A DNA stretch of 13,440 bases from Nitrospira sp. ST-bin4 (GTDB taxonomy: Bacteria; Nitrospirota; Nitrospiria; Nitrospirales; Nitrospiraceae): positions 1 through 13,440 of the forward strand of contig MSXM01000093.1 in NCBI GenBank assembly GCA_002083565.1, given 5' to 3'. Position 1 is the stretch's first letter, and each line of letters opens with the position of its first letter. Shown one piece after another: positions 1 through 6,711 of the stretch. Under the pieces are notes generated by a model, which saw only the letters and a list, made by a program, of their open reading frames with translations, was not told where the DNA came from and ran no database searches. Position numbers and translations under genes: made by a program.

Positions 1-1
1 C

Positions 2-148
2 TTGGTTGTCCTGCCAGCCTATCTACTGGGCATTGCGTTTCATATCTTGGCAAGGAAATTGACGCGTGCCGACGGGGATGTTAGAATCCGACCCGTTCGT
101 AAGCTTCTCGTCCGGCGGGGTTTCGCCGCCGTTACGGCTACCAATTGA
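2..148 (+). CDS. C-terminal end of an unidentified membrane protein (5' end outside window)
   Basis: The frame starting at base 2 is open from the window edge to a TGA at 146-148, giving about 48 residues. They consist of a hydrophobic stretch (LVVLPAYLLGIAFHILA) followed by a basic tail rich in Arg and Lys (ARKLTRADG, RIRPVRKLLVRR). This is the pattern of a last transmembrane helix followed by a positively charged cytoplasmic tail. The stop lies 16 bases before the hpnH start, so the two are probably co-transcribed. The LPA-containing last helix is faintly like the end of RND/MMPL exporters such as the hopanoid transporter HpnN, but that is only a guess and the family cannot be named from this fragment. 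Confidence 0.55.
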   Translation: MVVLPAYLLGIAFHILARKLTRADGDVRIRPVRKLLVRRGFAAVTATN

Positions 149-150
149 GC

Positions 151-158
151 AGAAGGAG
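151..158 (+). promoter_or_regulatory. Ribosome binding site that fixes the hpnH start
   Basis: AGAAGGAG lies 6 bases before the ATG at 165. This start gives a protein beginning MAVPVSQMY, which matches the usual HpnH N-terminus. The longer reading from base 66 overlaps the upstream coding frame and has no such site. Confidence 0.75.
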
Positions 159-164
159 ACTGGA

Positions 165-1181
165 ATGGCCGTTCCCGTATCTCAAATGTATACCGTTGCC
201 AGCTATGTCCTCTCGAAGAAACTGAAGGGTATCAAGCGGTATCCTCTGGTATTGATGCTCGAACCATTGTTCCGCTGCAACCTGGCTTGTGCCGGCTGTG
301 GCAAGATCCAGTATCCCGACCATATTCTTGATAAACGATTGACCCCGGAGCAGTGCTGGGCTGCGGCAGAGGAATGCGGTGCGCCGATTGTCGCAGTTCC
401 TGGTGGTGAGCCGCTCATCCATCCGGAGATCGGGCGGATCGTCGAGGGGTTGGTGGCCCAGAAGCGGTATCTTTATGTCTGTACCAATGCCATCTTACTG
501 GAGCGTAAACTGAAAGAGTTCAAACCGTCGCAGTATCTGACCTTCAGTGTTCACATGGACGGATTGAAGAACGAGCATGATCTGGCCGTCTGCCGAGACG
601 GGGTGTACGAGGTCGCTGTCAAGGCGATCAAGGAAGCCTTGAGGTTAGGCCATCGGGTGACAACGAATACCACGCTGTTCGACGATGCGAATCCGGATCG
701 GGTGCGCCAGTTCTTCGATGAAATGATGGCCCTCGGCGTCGAAGGCATGATGATTTCTCCCGGCTATAGCTATCAAAAGGCTCCGGATAAGCAGCATTTC
801 TTGAAGAAGGCCAAGACTCAAGAACTGTTCTCGAAGATCCTCAGCAGGCCTAAGGGGTCTTGGAAGTTCAATCAGTCTCCGCTTTTCCTGGATTTCCTGA
901 TGGGGAAAAAGGAATATCAGTGCACGCCCTGGGGGAATCCCACGTACAACGTGTTCGGTTGGCAGAAGCCCTGCTATCTCTTGCAGGAGGGATATGCAAA
1001 AACCTTCCGGGAACTGTTGGAGACCACCGAATGGCAGAATTACGGCACGAGTAAGAACGAGAAGTGCGCCGAATGTATGGTCCATTGTGGGTATGAGCCT
1101 TCGGCGGTGAGCGATACGTTTGGCACGGTGTCAGGTTTTGCGCGCACGGCGAAGTTGACCTTGCTGCCCACCTCGCGATGA
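165..1181 (+). CDS. hpnH: HpnH, adenosyl-hopene transferase (radical SAM)
   Basis: HpnH joins the 5'-deoxyadenosyl group of S-adenosylmethionine to diploptene (hopene) to make adenosylhopane, the first step towards side-chain-extended hopanoids such as bacteriohopanetetrol. The protein has 338 residues, normal for the family. The radical SAM CxxxCxxC iron-sulfur motif is at C38, C42 and C45 (CNLACAGC), preceded by the family's strongly conserved YPLVLMLEPLFR stretch. The GGEP motif typical of the SAM-binding region follows at about residues 80-83. A cysteine-rich C-terminal segment (EKCAECMVHCGYEP) is also as expected for HpnH. The start at 165 is set by a good ribosome binding site and by family length. 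The gene follows a membrane protein gene by 16 bases. Recognition of HpnH is firm, and the reaction is taken from family knowledge. Confidence 0.95.
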   Translation: MAVPVSQMYTVASYVLSKKLKGIKRYPLVLMLEPLFRCNLACAGCGKIQYPDHILDKRLTPEQCWAAAEECGAPIVAVPGGEPLIHPEIGRIVEGLVAQKRYLYVCTNAILLERKLKEFKPSQYLTFSVHMDGLKNEHDLAVCRDGVYEVAVKAIKEALRLGHRVTTNTTLFDDANPDRVRQFFDEMMALGVEGMMISPGYSYQKAPDKQHFLKKAKTQELFSKILSRPKGSWKFNQSPLFLDFLMGKKEYQCTPWGNPTYNVFGWQKPCYLLQEGYAKTFRELLETTEWQNYGTSKNEKCAECMVHCGYEPSAVSDTFGTVSGFARTAKLTLLPTSR

Positions 1182-1269
1182 CTATGTCCGTGAAGCGTCC
1201 ATCGGATCCTGTCGCTTGCAAGAGTGGTCGGCGCTTCGCGAAGCACGTGTCACGAACGATGAATGCAAG

Positions 1270-1662
1270 ATGACCGACACGAAGAACCACACGCCCAGTG
1301 CGCCGGATACACTCGAAGGCCGTAAGTTTACGCCGGCTACGGAACAAGAAAGAGCGGAGGCCATTGAGTTTGCGTTCGACTACCGTGGCGATGTGACACT
1401 CGGGCTTACGTCGGGCGAGTCGATCGTGGGATTTCTTTTCAACCGCCACGCCAGCGGCGAGCCTCCGACCATCGAATTCTTTCCCCAGGACGATCCCTCT
1501 CCTCGCACCATCGCCTACGCGTCGATCGCGTCGATTGCCTTTACCGGTGAAGACACGGCGAACGGGAAGTCGTATGAAGCGTGGGCGTCGAAAAAAGAGT
1601 CTGAACGCCGTGTTGAGGCCGCTCGCGTCGAAGAAGATGCGCGCATGCGCGGACTCCTCTGA
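1270..1662 (+). CDS. Small soluble protein with a predicted Sm/SH3-like beta-barrel core, function unknown
   Basis: A 130-residue protein without signal peptide or membrane helix. Residues 33-92 (AFDYRGDVTLGLTSGE, IVGFLFNR, TIAYASIASIAFTG) show short alternating strands with a glycine-containing turn, a pattern seen in small Sm-like or SH3-like barrels. It is followed by TGEDTANGKSYEAWASKKE and a charged, probably helical tail (110-130). I recall similar short proteins next to lipid or hopanoid genes, but this memory is not checked. It begins 88 bases after hpnH. The start is uncertain: no clear ribosome binding site precedes the ATG at 1270, and the frame is open upstream to about 1216. The chosen start removes an unlikely N-terminal extension. 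No function can be assigned. Confidence 0.7.
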   Translation: MTDTKNHTPSAPDTLEGRKFTPATEQERAEAIEFAFDYRGDVTLGLTSGESIVGFLFNRHASGEPPTIEFFPQDDPSPRTIAYASIASIAFTGEDTANGKSYEAWASKKESERRVEAARVEEDARMRGLL

Positions 1663-1759
1663 ACCGTGGCTTCCGTTTCCCTCCCCTCAGTCTTCTAGGA
1701 GTCGGTCAGACCACCCAGAAACACTCTCAGTTTCTGCTCAATGCCGCCCATTCCTGTCG

Positions 1760-1788
1760 TTGACAAACAGGGGGGCCTATGTTAAAAA
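1760..1788 (+). promoter_or_regulatory. Candidate sigma-70-type promoter upstream of the secreted beta-sandwich gene
   Basis: A perfect TTGACA at 1760-1765 is followed after 17 bases by TAAAAA at 1783-1788, which matches the -10 consensus at four of six positions. It would start transcription near 1795, about 75 bases before the ATG at 1870. It lies in a 207-base gap (1663-1869) that otherwise holds no gene. A GC-rich 10-base palindrome (GCTCGCGAGC, 1849-1858) sits just upstream of the start codon and could be an operator or a small hairpin. Both are pattern calls only. Confidence 0.4.
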
Positions 1789-1869
1789 ATCGCGCTCTAA
1801 ACTTATAGGTGCTCGTCGTAGTGAAGTGTGCAGTTTTGTGAGAGTCGAGCTCGCGAGCGACCGGTAAGA

Positions 1870-2409
1870 ATGCAATTCAGTTTGAAACGTGCTGCATGGA
1901 GTCGGGTCTGGCTGGTCGCTCTCGCAGGCTATGCAGTGCAGAATGCCCTGTTTCCTTCTGTGGTCATGGCCACCCACGAAGCCGACCATCGGTTCACGGT
2001 TGAAGGTTATGTCTGTGGAGCGGATGGGAAGGGAATCGCAGATACCGAGGTTCTTGTCAAAGATACGAAGATTTCTTATGGGCAGGTCGTCAAGACAAAC
2101 GGGGATGGGTACTATAAGGCTGCGTTTCATCTCCATAACGACAATTTAGGTGATCCGCTTCTGGTGGAAGCGAAGGGAGAGCAGCAGAACCATAAGATTC
2201 AGTTTGACCCCAAGGACTTGGAAGCTGAGCGAAAGCTTAAAGTTAACTTCGGGACTGGCTGTGACACGAGCGCTCCTCCTGCCTGGCTTTGGTGGGGAGT
2301 CGGGGCGGTGGCAGCGGCGGCCGGGGGGGTCGTCGCGATGAAAGTCGTCCGTTCGCAACGGAAGCATGAACGGGCCAATGGGAAATCGCAGGGGAAACGA
2401 AAGACGTAA
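1870..2409 (+). CDS. Secreted, membrane-anchored carboxypeptidase-regulatory-like (transthyretin-like) protein
   Basis: A 179-residue protein. Residues 1-34 form a signal peptide with an AxA-like end (FPSVVMA). Residues 42-128 resemble the carboxypeptidase regulatory-like beta-sandwich: FTVEGYVCGADGKGIADTEVLVKD, a TNGDGYY turn and a final LKVNFGTG strand. Residues 138-160 are a transmembrane helix (WLWWGVGAVAAAAGG), and the last 19 residues are very basic and should face the cytoplasm. C49 and C131 could form a disulfide in the periplasm. Such domains usually bind proteins or ligands and have no catalytic role. It lies directly upstream of the respiratory operon but is separated from it by a terminator, so it may be its own unit. 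The start at 1870 is chosen for the signal peptide, and the ribosome binding site is weak. Confidence 0.75.
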   Translation: MQFSLKRAAWSRVWLVALAGYAVQNALFPSVVMATHEADHRFTVEGYVCGADGKGIADTEVLVKDTKISYGQVVKTNGDGYYKAAFHLHNDNLGDPLLVEAKGEQQNHKIQFDPKDLEAERKLKVNFGTGCDTSAPPAWLWWGVGAVAAAAGGVVAMKVVRSQRKHERANGKSQGKRKT

Positions 2410-2437
2410 TCACCGATGACGGTTCGTGGGGCTTACG

Positions 2438-2477
2438 GGGCTCCTCGCCGGACTAGTTGATGCGTGGGCGAGGTCCC
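2438..2477 (+). other. Stem-loop downstream of the beta-sandwich gene
   Basis: CCTCGCC at 2443-2449 pairs perfectly with GGCGAGG at 2467-2473, with a 17-base loop, and flanking GGG/CCC may extend the stem. No run of T follows. It may be an RNA-stabilising hairpin or part of the 3' untranslated region ending at the terminator downstream. Confidence 0.4.
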
Positions 2478-2511
2478 GTGCGCGGAATAGCGCAGATGGT
2501 CGTAATCATTG

Positions 2512-2555
2512 ACGCTTTTGCGGGGATGTCGTCATCCCGGTAGAAGCGTTTTTTT
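2512..2555 (+). terminator. Rho-independent terminator before the respiratory operon
   Basis: ACGCTT at 2512-2517 pairs with AAGCGT at 2544-2549, and GGGATG pairs with CATCCC around a TCGT loop. The bases between them are mostly wobble or Watson-Crick pairs. Seven T follow (2549-2555). It ends 54 bases before the first cytochrome gene and separates that gene from the upstream unit. It could also act as an attenuator of read-through into the operon. Confidence 0.8.
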
Positions 2556-2598
2556 GTGTTAATGTGTTTCTTGGGTGCGGGGCGTTCGAATAGAAAGC

Positions 2599-2604
2599 GA
2601 AGGG
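2599..2604 (+). promoter_or_regulatory. Ribosome binding site for the GTG start at 2610
   Basis: GAAGGG lies 5 bases before GTG 2610. This start gives a compact lipoprotein signal peptide. The longer reading from 2556 or 2562 would begin right at the terminator's T-run and add 16-18 residues with several Arg and Lys. Confidence 0.5.
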
Positions 2605-2609
2605 TCGTA

Positions 2610-3116
2610 GTGGGAATCAAGCTGGTAGCTGCTCATGCAGTATTGATAACGGGTATCGGATTGCTGGCCGGCTGTGGTGGCGGCGGAGAGGGGCCCATCG
2701 TTCCTCCCCCACCGACTCCTGCTGAATATGCCGAAAAGCATATGCCTTCAGATTGGTGGGGGAATGCCGAAAAGGTTGAACAGGGTCGGAAGATTTATAT
2801 GGGCGAGGCCAACCCTGACGTGAATTGCTCCAGTTGCCATGGAAAAGATGGCAAGCCGGTTAAGGCGGGCGCCACGGATTTTCGTAACGGCGAGCGCATG
2901 AAGCTTTACTCCGACTCCGCCTGGTTCTGGCGGATCTCCGAGGGTGTGCCGGATACGAGGATGAAGGGCTGGAAGAGTAAGCTTTCGGAAGAGGATATCT
3001 GGAAGCTGGTGCTGTTCGAGCGCACCTTTGCGCTGTCGGGGAAGGTTTGGAACGAGGAGAAGAAGCAGTGGGTCGATGCCGGCACCATCGCAGTGGCTTC
3101 GACTGAGACACGGTAG
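2610..3116 (+). CDS. Lipoprotein single-heme cytochrome c
   Basis: A 168-residue periplasmic electron carrier tethered to the membrane by lipid. Residues 1-21 are a lipoprotein signal peptide with lipobox LLAGC (C22), then a flexible GGGGEG/PPPPTP linker. The heme c site is CSSCH at C73, C76 and H77. M118 in DTRMKGW is the likely sixth iron ligand, followed by the usual C-terminal helix (LSEEDIWKLVLFERTF). The segment AWFWRISEGV resembles YLFWRIKKGG in the cytochrome c at 11448, so the two are probably related domains. It is the first gene of the operon and precedes bd-like protein A, for which it is a plausible electron partner. The GTG start is inferred from the ribosome binding site and lipobox, and an upstream start (2556/2562) is possible. 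Confidence 0.85.
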   Translation: MGIKLVAAHAVLITGIGLLAGCGGGGEGPIVPPPPTPAEYAEKHMPSDWWGNAEKVEQGRKIYMGEANPDVNCSSCHGKDGKPVKAGATDFRNGERMKLYSDSAWFWRISEGVPDTRMKGWKSKLSEEDIWKLVLFERTFALSGKVWNEEKKQWVDAGTIAVASTETR

Positions 3117-3166
3117 CGCGAGTCAAGCAGTCGGTGACGATCGTTTACAATAAGCGTCGAGGCATC

Positions 3167-4879
3167 GTGACTATACCAATTCGTCATCTCGTGACTTTCG
3201 TTGCGTTTCTCGCGCTCTGTGTGACGGGTGTGGCCGGTGTTTATGCACAGACGCCGGGTTCGCCTTCCGTGGAGTTTCCGTACACAGGGAATCGGGCCGC
3301 AGTCTGGATCGTGGCCCAGTTCCACACGCTGCTTGGCGCCTTCATTCTCGGCGCTCCGATCTTTGTCGTCATGGCGGAGTGGCTAGGGTACCGCAAGCAG
3401 GATCTGCGGTATGATCGCATGGCCAAAGAGGTCACCAAGATCACCGTTATTCTGTTCAGCCTGACGGCCCTCACTGGCGGCCTTTTTATTTTTGTGCTTC
3501 TTGCGACCTACCCGCAGTTCACCACCTGGTTCATCAATCAATTCTATCTCGTGTTTGCAGTGATTTACCCGCTGATGTTCATTCTCGGGACAATTGCGCT
3601 GTACGCGTATTTCTATACCTGGGATGCCTGGAAGGGTGAGAAGAAGGGCCGGCATATCGCCCTCGGCGTGCTGCTGAATCTGCTCTGCATGGCTACCATG
3701 TTCGCGATTAACGGCCCGACATCGTTCATGAATACGCCTGTGAAAGAAGAAGGGATTTCTCCGATGGAGGCCCTGGCTGCGGCGACCTTGTGGGACAAGA
3801 TTGCCAACGCGAGCTGGATGCCGATGAACATCCATCGGATCGACGGGAATATCGCATTCGGAGGCTTTGTTGTAGGCCTGATTGCCGCCTACATGCACAT
3901 GGGAGCGAAAAATCAAGAAGAGCGGGCCTATTACGATTGGATGGGGTTTGCTGGAAACTTGATCGCGGTGGGTGCGATGCTCCTTCAGCCCTTTACCGGG
4001 CTTCTGTTGGCATATCAGATGTGCGACTACGATTTTTCATTCTGCCAATACATGATGGTTGAGCAGCTTTCGATGTTCTTTGAGATGCAGGGTGCGATTG
4101 TCGGACTGATGTTCCTGGGTTGCAACTATTATGTATGGCTCAGTTTGAGGCGTATCCAGGGAGTCGAGCAGGTCAGGATGACCGTTCTGGCTCCCATCGT
4201 GATGGTGCTATTTCCTCCCGTCGCGATTTGGGGGTTGACGACCTATTGGATTCCCGAACCGATGTCGCTGGCCATTCTTATTCCGTTGGCCCTGGCGCCG
4301 TTTATTCTCGGTCGTTTCATTCCAGTGACGGTCTCGGTGCACACGGTGATGAAAATCGGATTCTTGATGGTGGTGGTGAGTGATGCGATCTGGTTGACCC
4401 CTAACGGATTTGCGGCTACTGGTGCCAGGATGCTGGACGACCTTCAATTGCCGGAGTCGTGGGATTTTCTTGGAAAGATGCCGACGAAGCTTGGCGCGAT
4501 CTTCTCGCTCGTGTTTGCCACAACGATCAATTATATCCTCTATGGCAAAGCGATCCGGCAGGGGACCATCGCGTGGGGCAAGATCGATGGTATCTCCCAA
4601 TTCGTCCTCATTTTCTTAGCCTTCACATCTATTTGGGCAATGGGGTTGATGGGGGCGGTTCGGTCGCTCCTGCGCAAGTTTTTCCATACGTATAACTTGA
4701 TACCGGACTTCACGGCGGAATCGTTTACGCCTACGCTGTCGTATTCTGCCTGGTTGATTACGGGGATTACCGTCGTCTTTTTCATTGTCGTGAGCGTAGC
4801 CGTGTTCGTTGCGCTCCGGCCAGTCGAATTGAAAGGTCGCGAGCCAGAGGGTAGTCCCGTTCCCGCCGGAACCAAGTAA
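3167..4879 (+). CDS. Cytochrome bd-like oxidase subunit I homologue, copy A
   Basis: A 570-residue protein with about 13 membrane helices after an N-terminal signal-like segment ending GVYAQ, which would place the mature N-terminus outside, as in CydA. Helices 1-6 follow CydA. H53 (VAQFH) matches the b595 ligand H19, E71 matches E37, TWDAWKGEKKG matches GWDRLGK, and H223 (MNIHR) matches the b558 ligand H186. M395 in HTVMKIGF is a candidate for M393. Differences: the CydA E107 position is glycine (G141), the long Q-loop with its Lys/Glu is absent, and two cysteines (C286, C293) lie in the short loop that replaces it. The C-terminal part carries an LMGxxRSxxRxxxHxY motif (H507) shared with copy B. 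GAGG at 3159-3162 supports the GTG at 3167, and GTG 3134 is an alternative adding 11 residues. bd-like family membership is firm, but activity is unknown. Confidence 0.85.
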   Translation: MTIPIRHLVTFVAFLALCVTGVAGVYAQTPGSPSVEFPYTGNRAAVWIVAQFHTLLGAFILGAPIFVVMAEWLGYRKQDLRYDRMAKEVTKITVILFSLTALTGGLFIFVLLATYPQFTTWFINQFYLVFAVIYPLMFILGTIALYAYFYTWDAWKGEKKGRHIALGVLLNLLCMATMFAINGPTSFMNTPVKEEGISPMEALAAATLWDKIANASWMPMNIHRIDGNIAFGGFVVGLIAAYMHMGAKNQEERAYYDWMGFAGNLIAVGAMLLQPFTGLLLAYQMCDYDFSFCQYMMVEQLSMFFEMQGAIVGLMFLGCNYYVWLSLRRIQGVEQVRMTVLAPIVMVLFPPVAIWGLTTYWIPEPMSLAILIPLALAPFILGRFIPVTVSVHTVMKIGFLMVVVSDAIWLTPNGFAATGARMLDDLQLPESWDFLGKMPTKLGAIFSLVFATTINYILYGKAIRQGTIAWGKIDGISQFVLIFLAFTSIWAMGLMGAVRSLLRKFFHTYNLIPDFTAESFTPTLSYSAWLITGITVVFFIVVSVAVFVALRPVELKGREPEGSPVPAGTK

Positions 4880-4949
4880 GAATCGGTCCCATCGGTTCAT
4901 TCCAATAACGTGCATCCGTAGCCGGTAGGGCCAAACACGAGGAGTTCTT

Positions 4950-5771
4950 ATGGGGAAAGCGATGTTCAAACTCGTTATCGGCCTCGTGGTCGGTGGTGGT
5001 CTCTGGTTCACGGCAAAGGCCATGGGATTTCCTCCGGTCTTCCAGTGGGCGTTTTTTAGCTACGCTGCGGTCGGTACGGTCGTGTTCCTCCTTCTGGATA
5101 TCCCGTCGATGAAGCCGCAAAGCGGATGGGGTGCGGCTCTCTCCGTTCTTCTGTTCTTTGGCCTTCTCTGTGTCGGCTACGGTGCCGGCGCGTCGCTCTT
5201 GCCGCAGTTCGACCCAGAAGATGAAAAGGGAAAGACTGCCAAGGTTCTTGGCAGCGCCAAGTCGGGTAATCCGTTGGATCCCTGGAAAGCAGACGAGGTG
5301 ATTCAGCGAGCGAAGGAACTCGACCAAAAGGTAAAAGAGCTGGAAGCACGGATCAAAGCTTTGGGCAGTGGTTTGGCGACGGTTCCGCAGCCGGGAGGCG
5401 CCGCTCCGGTGACTGCATCCGTGCCTGCTCCGGGCGGGGCTTCGGGGGGTGATATCTTGAAAGTCGGGGAGGAGCAATGGCAGCTGCAAGAGTGCTACAA
5501 CTGCCACAAGTTGAGAGGCGATGGCGGGAAAAAGCGAGGCCCTGAGCTGGACAATATCGGTACGCACCTGACAGTTGATCAGATCAAGCAAAAGATTATG
5601 GACCCCAAAAGCTACATGGCCACCGGATTTGAAAAGGAATGGGAAAAGGGCCGGATGCCGGACAAGTTCAAGGATGTGATGAGCGATGGCGAAATCACCG
5701 CGCTGGCAACCTGGCTGAATACCTTTAAGAATACAGCGGTGGATACGCCGATTCCGATCAAGAAGAAGTAA
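4950..5771 (+). CDS. Membrane cytochrome c with three helices, coiled coil and C-terminal heme domain (complex III-associated)
   Basis: A 273-residue protein. Three hydrophobic segments lie at about 5-22, 32-50 and 61-84. A charged, probably coiled-coil stretch follows (114-140, DEVIQRAKELDQKVKELEA), then an Ala/Pro/Gly-rich linker (145-167) and a cytochrome c domain with CYNCH at C182, C185 and H186. The likely Met ligand is M236 in KGRMPDKF. The gene is directly before the Rieske and cytochrome b genes, overlapping the former by one base, so it likely replaces cytochrome c1 or f as electron acceptor of the Rieske protein. Its architecture is unlike classic cytochrome c1 or f. A good ribosome binding site (GAGGAG) precedes ATG 4950. 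Confidence 0.85.
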   Translation: MGKAMFKLVIGLVVGGGLWFTAKAMGFPPVFQWAFFSYAAVGTVVFLLLDIPSMKPQSGWGAALSVLLFFGLLCVGYGAGASLLPQFDPEDEKGKTAKVLGSAKSGNPLDPWKADEVIQRAKELDQKVKELEARIKALGSGLATVPQPGGAAPVTASVPAPGGASGGDILKVGEEQWQLQECYNCHKLRGDGGKKRGPELDNIGTHLTVDQIKQKIMDPKSYMATGFEKEWEKGRMPDKFKDVMSDGEITALATWLNTFKNTAVDTPIPIKKK

Positions 5772-6706
5772 TGCAACAGCCCAAGTTGAAATCAAAGGTT
5801 CGCTGTACGGACCGCGATATCGGTGAAGTGACGAAAGTCGTCCTTGACCCGTTGTCTCACGAGATCAGCCATATCGTCGTGTCCATGAACGGCAGCGGCG
5901 AACGGCAGGTCGGGATGGGCCATGTCCAAGCCGTCATGGAAGATCTGGTTGAGCTGCGTGCGCCCTCCTCCGACATTGCCGCCTTACCCCCGTTCAGGCG
6001 GGATGATTATGTGACCACTCACGAGGTTGAAATTTCACACCTCGAAGATAATCTGCATGTGACTCCGGGGGAAGTGTTGGTGCCGTTCCCCGCACTCGAA
6101 AAGGATGTGAAGCGCCGGACATTCTTCATGAACTTCACGCATGTCATCGGATTTCTGATCGGCTTGCCGATGGCCTATCCGATTCTGCGCTTCCTCATGA
6201 AGCCCATGTATATGCCGTTCGATAACGAATGGCTTCAGGTCGGCAATGTCAGCAAAATCAAGCAGGATGACCTTGGGGTGCAGTTTCAGTACAAGAAAAA
6301 GGTCAAAGAAGCCTACATGCCGGAATCCGAGGTCGAAAAGAGTGTGTGGGTTCTGAAGGCGAGTTCCGAAGTGCGCGATAAGGTGTATCAGGGTAAAGAT
6401 CAGGAATTTCGTGATGCTTTCGGCAAGCTGATCTGGACCAACAAGAAGGATTTTCCCTATATCGCATTTTCCGGAAAGTGCCCGCACCTGGGGTGCGCCT
6501 TCAAGTGGAGACAGCATAAGACGTTGGGGCAGGTGTTTCTCTGCCCCTGTCACTTGAGCATCTATGATGCCTCAGGGAAAGTGCTTGATGGGCCGGCGCC
6601 ACGTGCCCTCGATGCGTTGCCGATCAGGGTATCGGCAAGCGGTGAAGTCGAAGTTGTCGATATGGAATTCAAGGCCGGGGTCAAGTCTCAAATTCGGATC
6701 GTCTAA
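5771..6706 (+). CDS. Rieske iron-sulfur protein with N-terminal PRC-barrel domain
   Basis: A 311-residue subunit of a cytochrome bc/b6f-type complex that passes electrons from quinol to cytochrome c. Residues about 5-75 look like a PRC-barrel (VRCTDRDIGEVTKVVLDP, ISHIVVSM, QVGMGHVQAV, ending LPPF). A twin-arginine-like motif (KRRTFF, 114-119) and one transmembrane helix (about 122-142) follow. The Rieske domain binds its 2Fe-2S cluster by C237, H239, C258 and H261, with C242 and C260 as the disulfide pair (CPHLGC and CPCHLS). S263 and Y265, which raise redox potential in classic Rieske proteins, are kept, as is the DGPAP loop. If the Tat-like segment places the Rieske domain outside, the PRC-barrel stays in the cytoplasm. 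ATG 5771 overlaps the stop of the upstream gene by one base. Confidence 0.92.
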   Translation: MQQPKLKSKVRCTDRDIGEVTKVVLDPLSHEISHIVVSMNGSGERQVGMGHVQAVMEDLVELRAPSSDIAALPPFRRDDYVTTHEVEISHLEDNLHVTPGEVLVPFPALEKDVKRRTFFMNFTHVIGFLIGLPMAYPILRFLMKPMYMPFDNEWLQVGNVSKIKQDDLGVQFQYKKKVKEAYMPESEVEKSVWVLKASSEVRDKVYQGKDQEFRDAFGKLIWTNKKDFPYIAFSGKCPHLGCAFKWRQHKTLGQVFLCPCHLSIYDASGKVLDGPAPRALDALPIRVSASGEVEVVDMEFKAGVKSQIRIV

Positions 6707-6711
6707 TCCAA

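Noticed and set aside
66..164. Longer HpnH reading beginning at base 66
   Set aside because: It overlaps the end of the upstream membrane protein frame, lacks a ribosome binding site and adds 33 residues not usual for HpnH.
1233..1244. Perfect palindrome GCTTCGCGAAGC before the gene at 1270
   Set aside because: Twelve bases is short for a GC-rich genome and no promoter is visible beside it; it could be chance.
645..1449. Minus-strand frames opposite hpnH and the small protein gene
   Set aside because: hpnH on the plus strand is certain and covers most of the stretch; the minus translations show no recognisable family and no ribosome binding site.
1652..1703. Inverted repeat GACTCCT / AGGAGTC around the stop at 1662
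   Set aside because: The loop is 38 bases and no T-run follows, so it is not a convincing terminator.
1780..1809. Short reading frame starting ATG 1780 near the promoter
   Set aside because: It stops after nine codons, lacks a ribosome binding site and overlaps the candidate -10 element.
4782..5795. Minus-strand open frame (337 codons) opposite the three-helix cytochrome c
   Set aside because: It overlaps a clear cytochrome c gene and parts of its neighbours, has no domain pattern, and is explained by codon bias.
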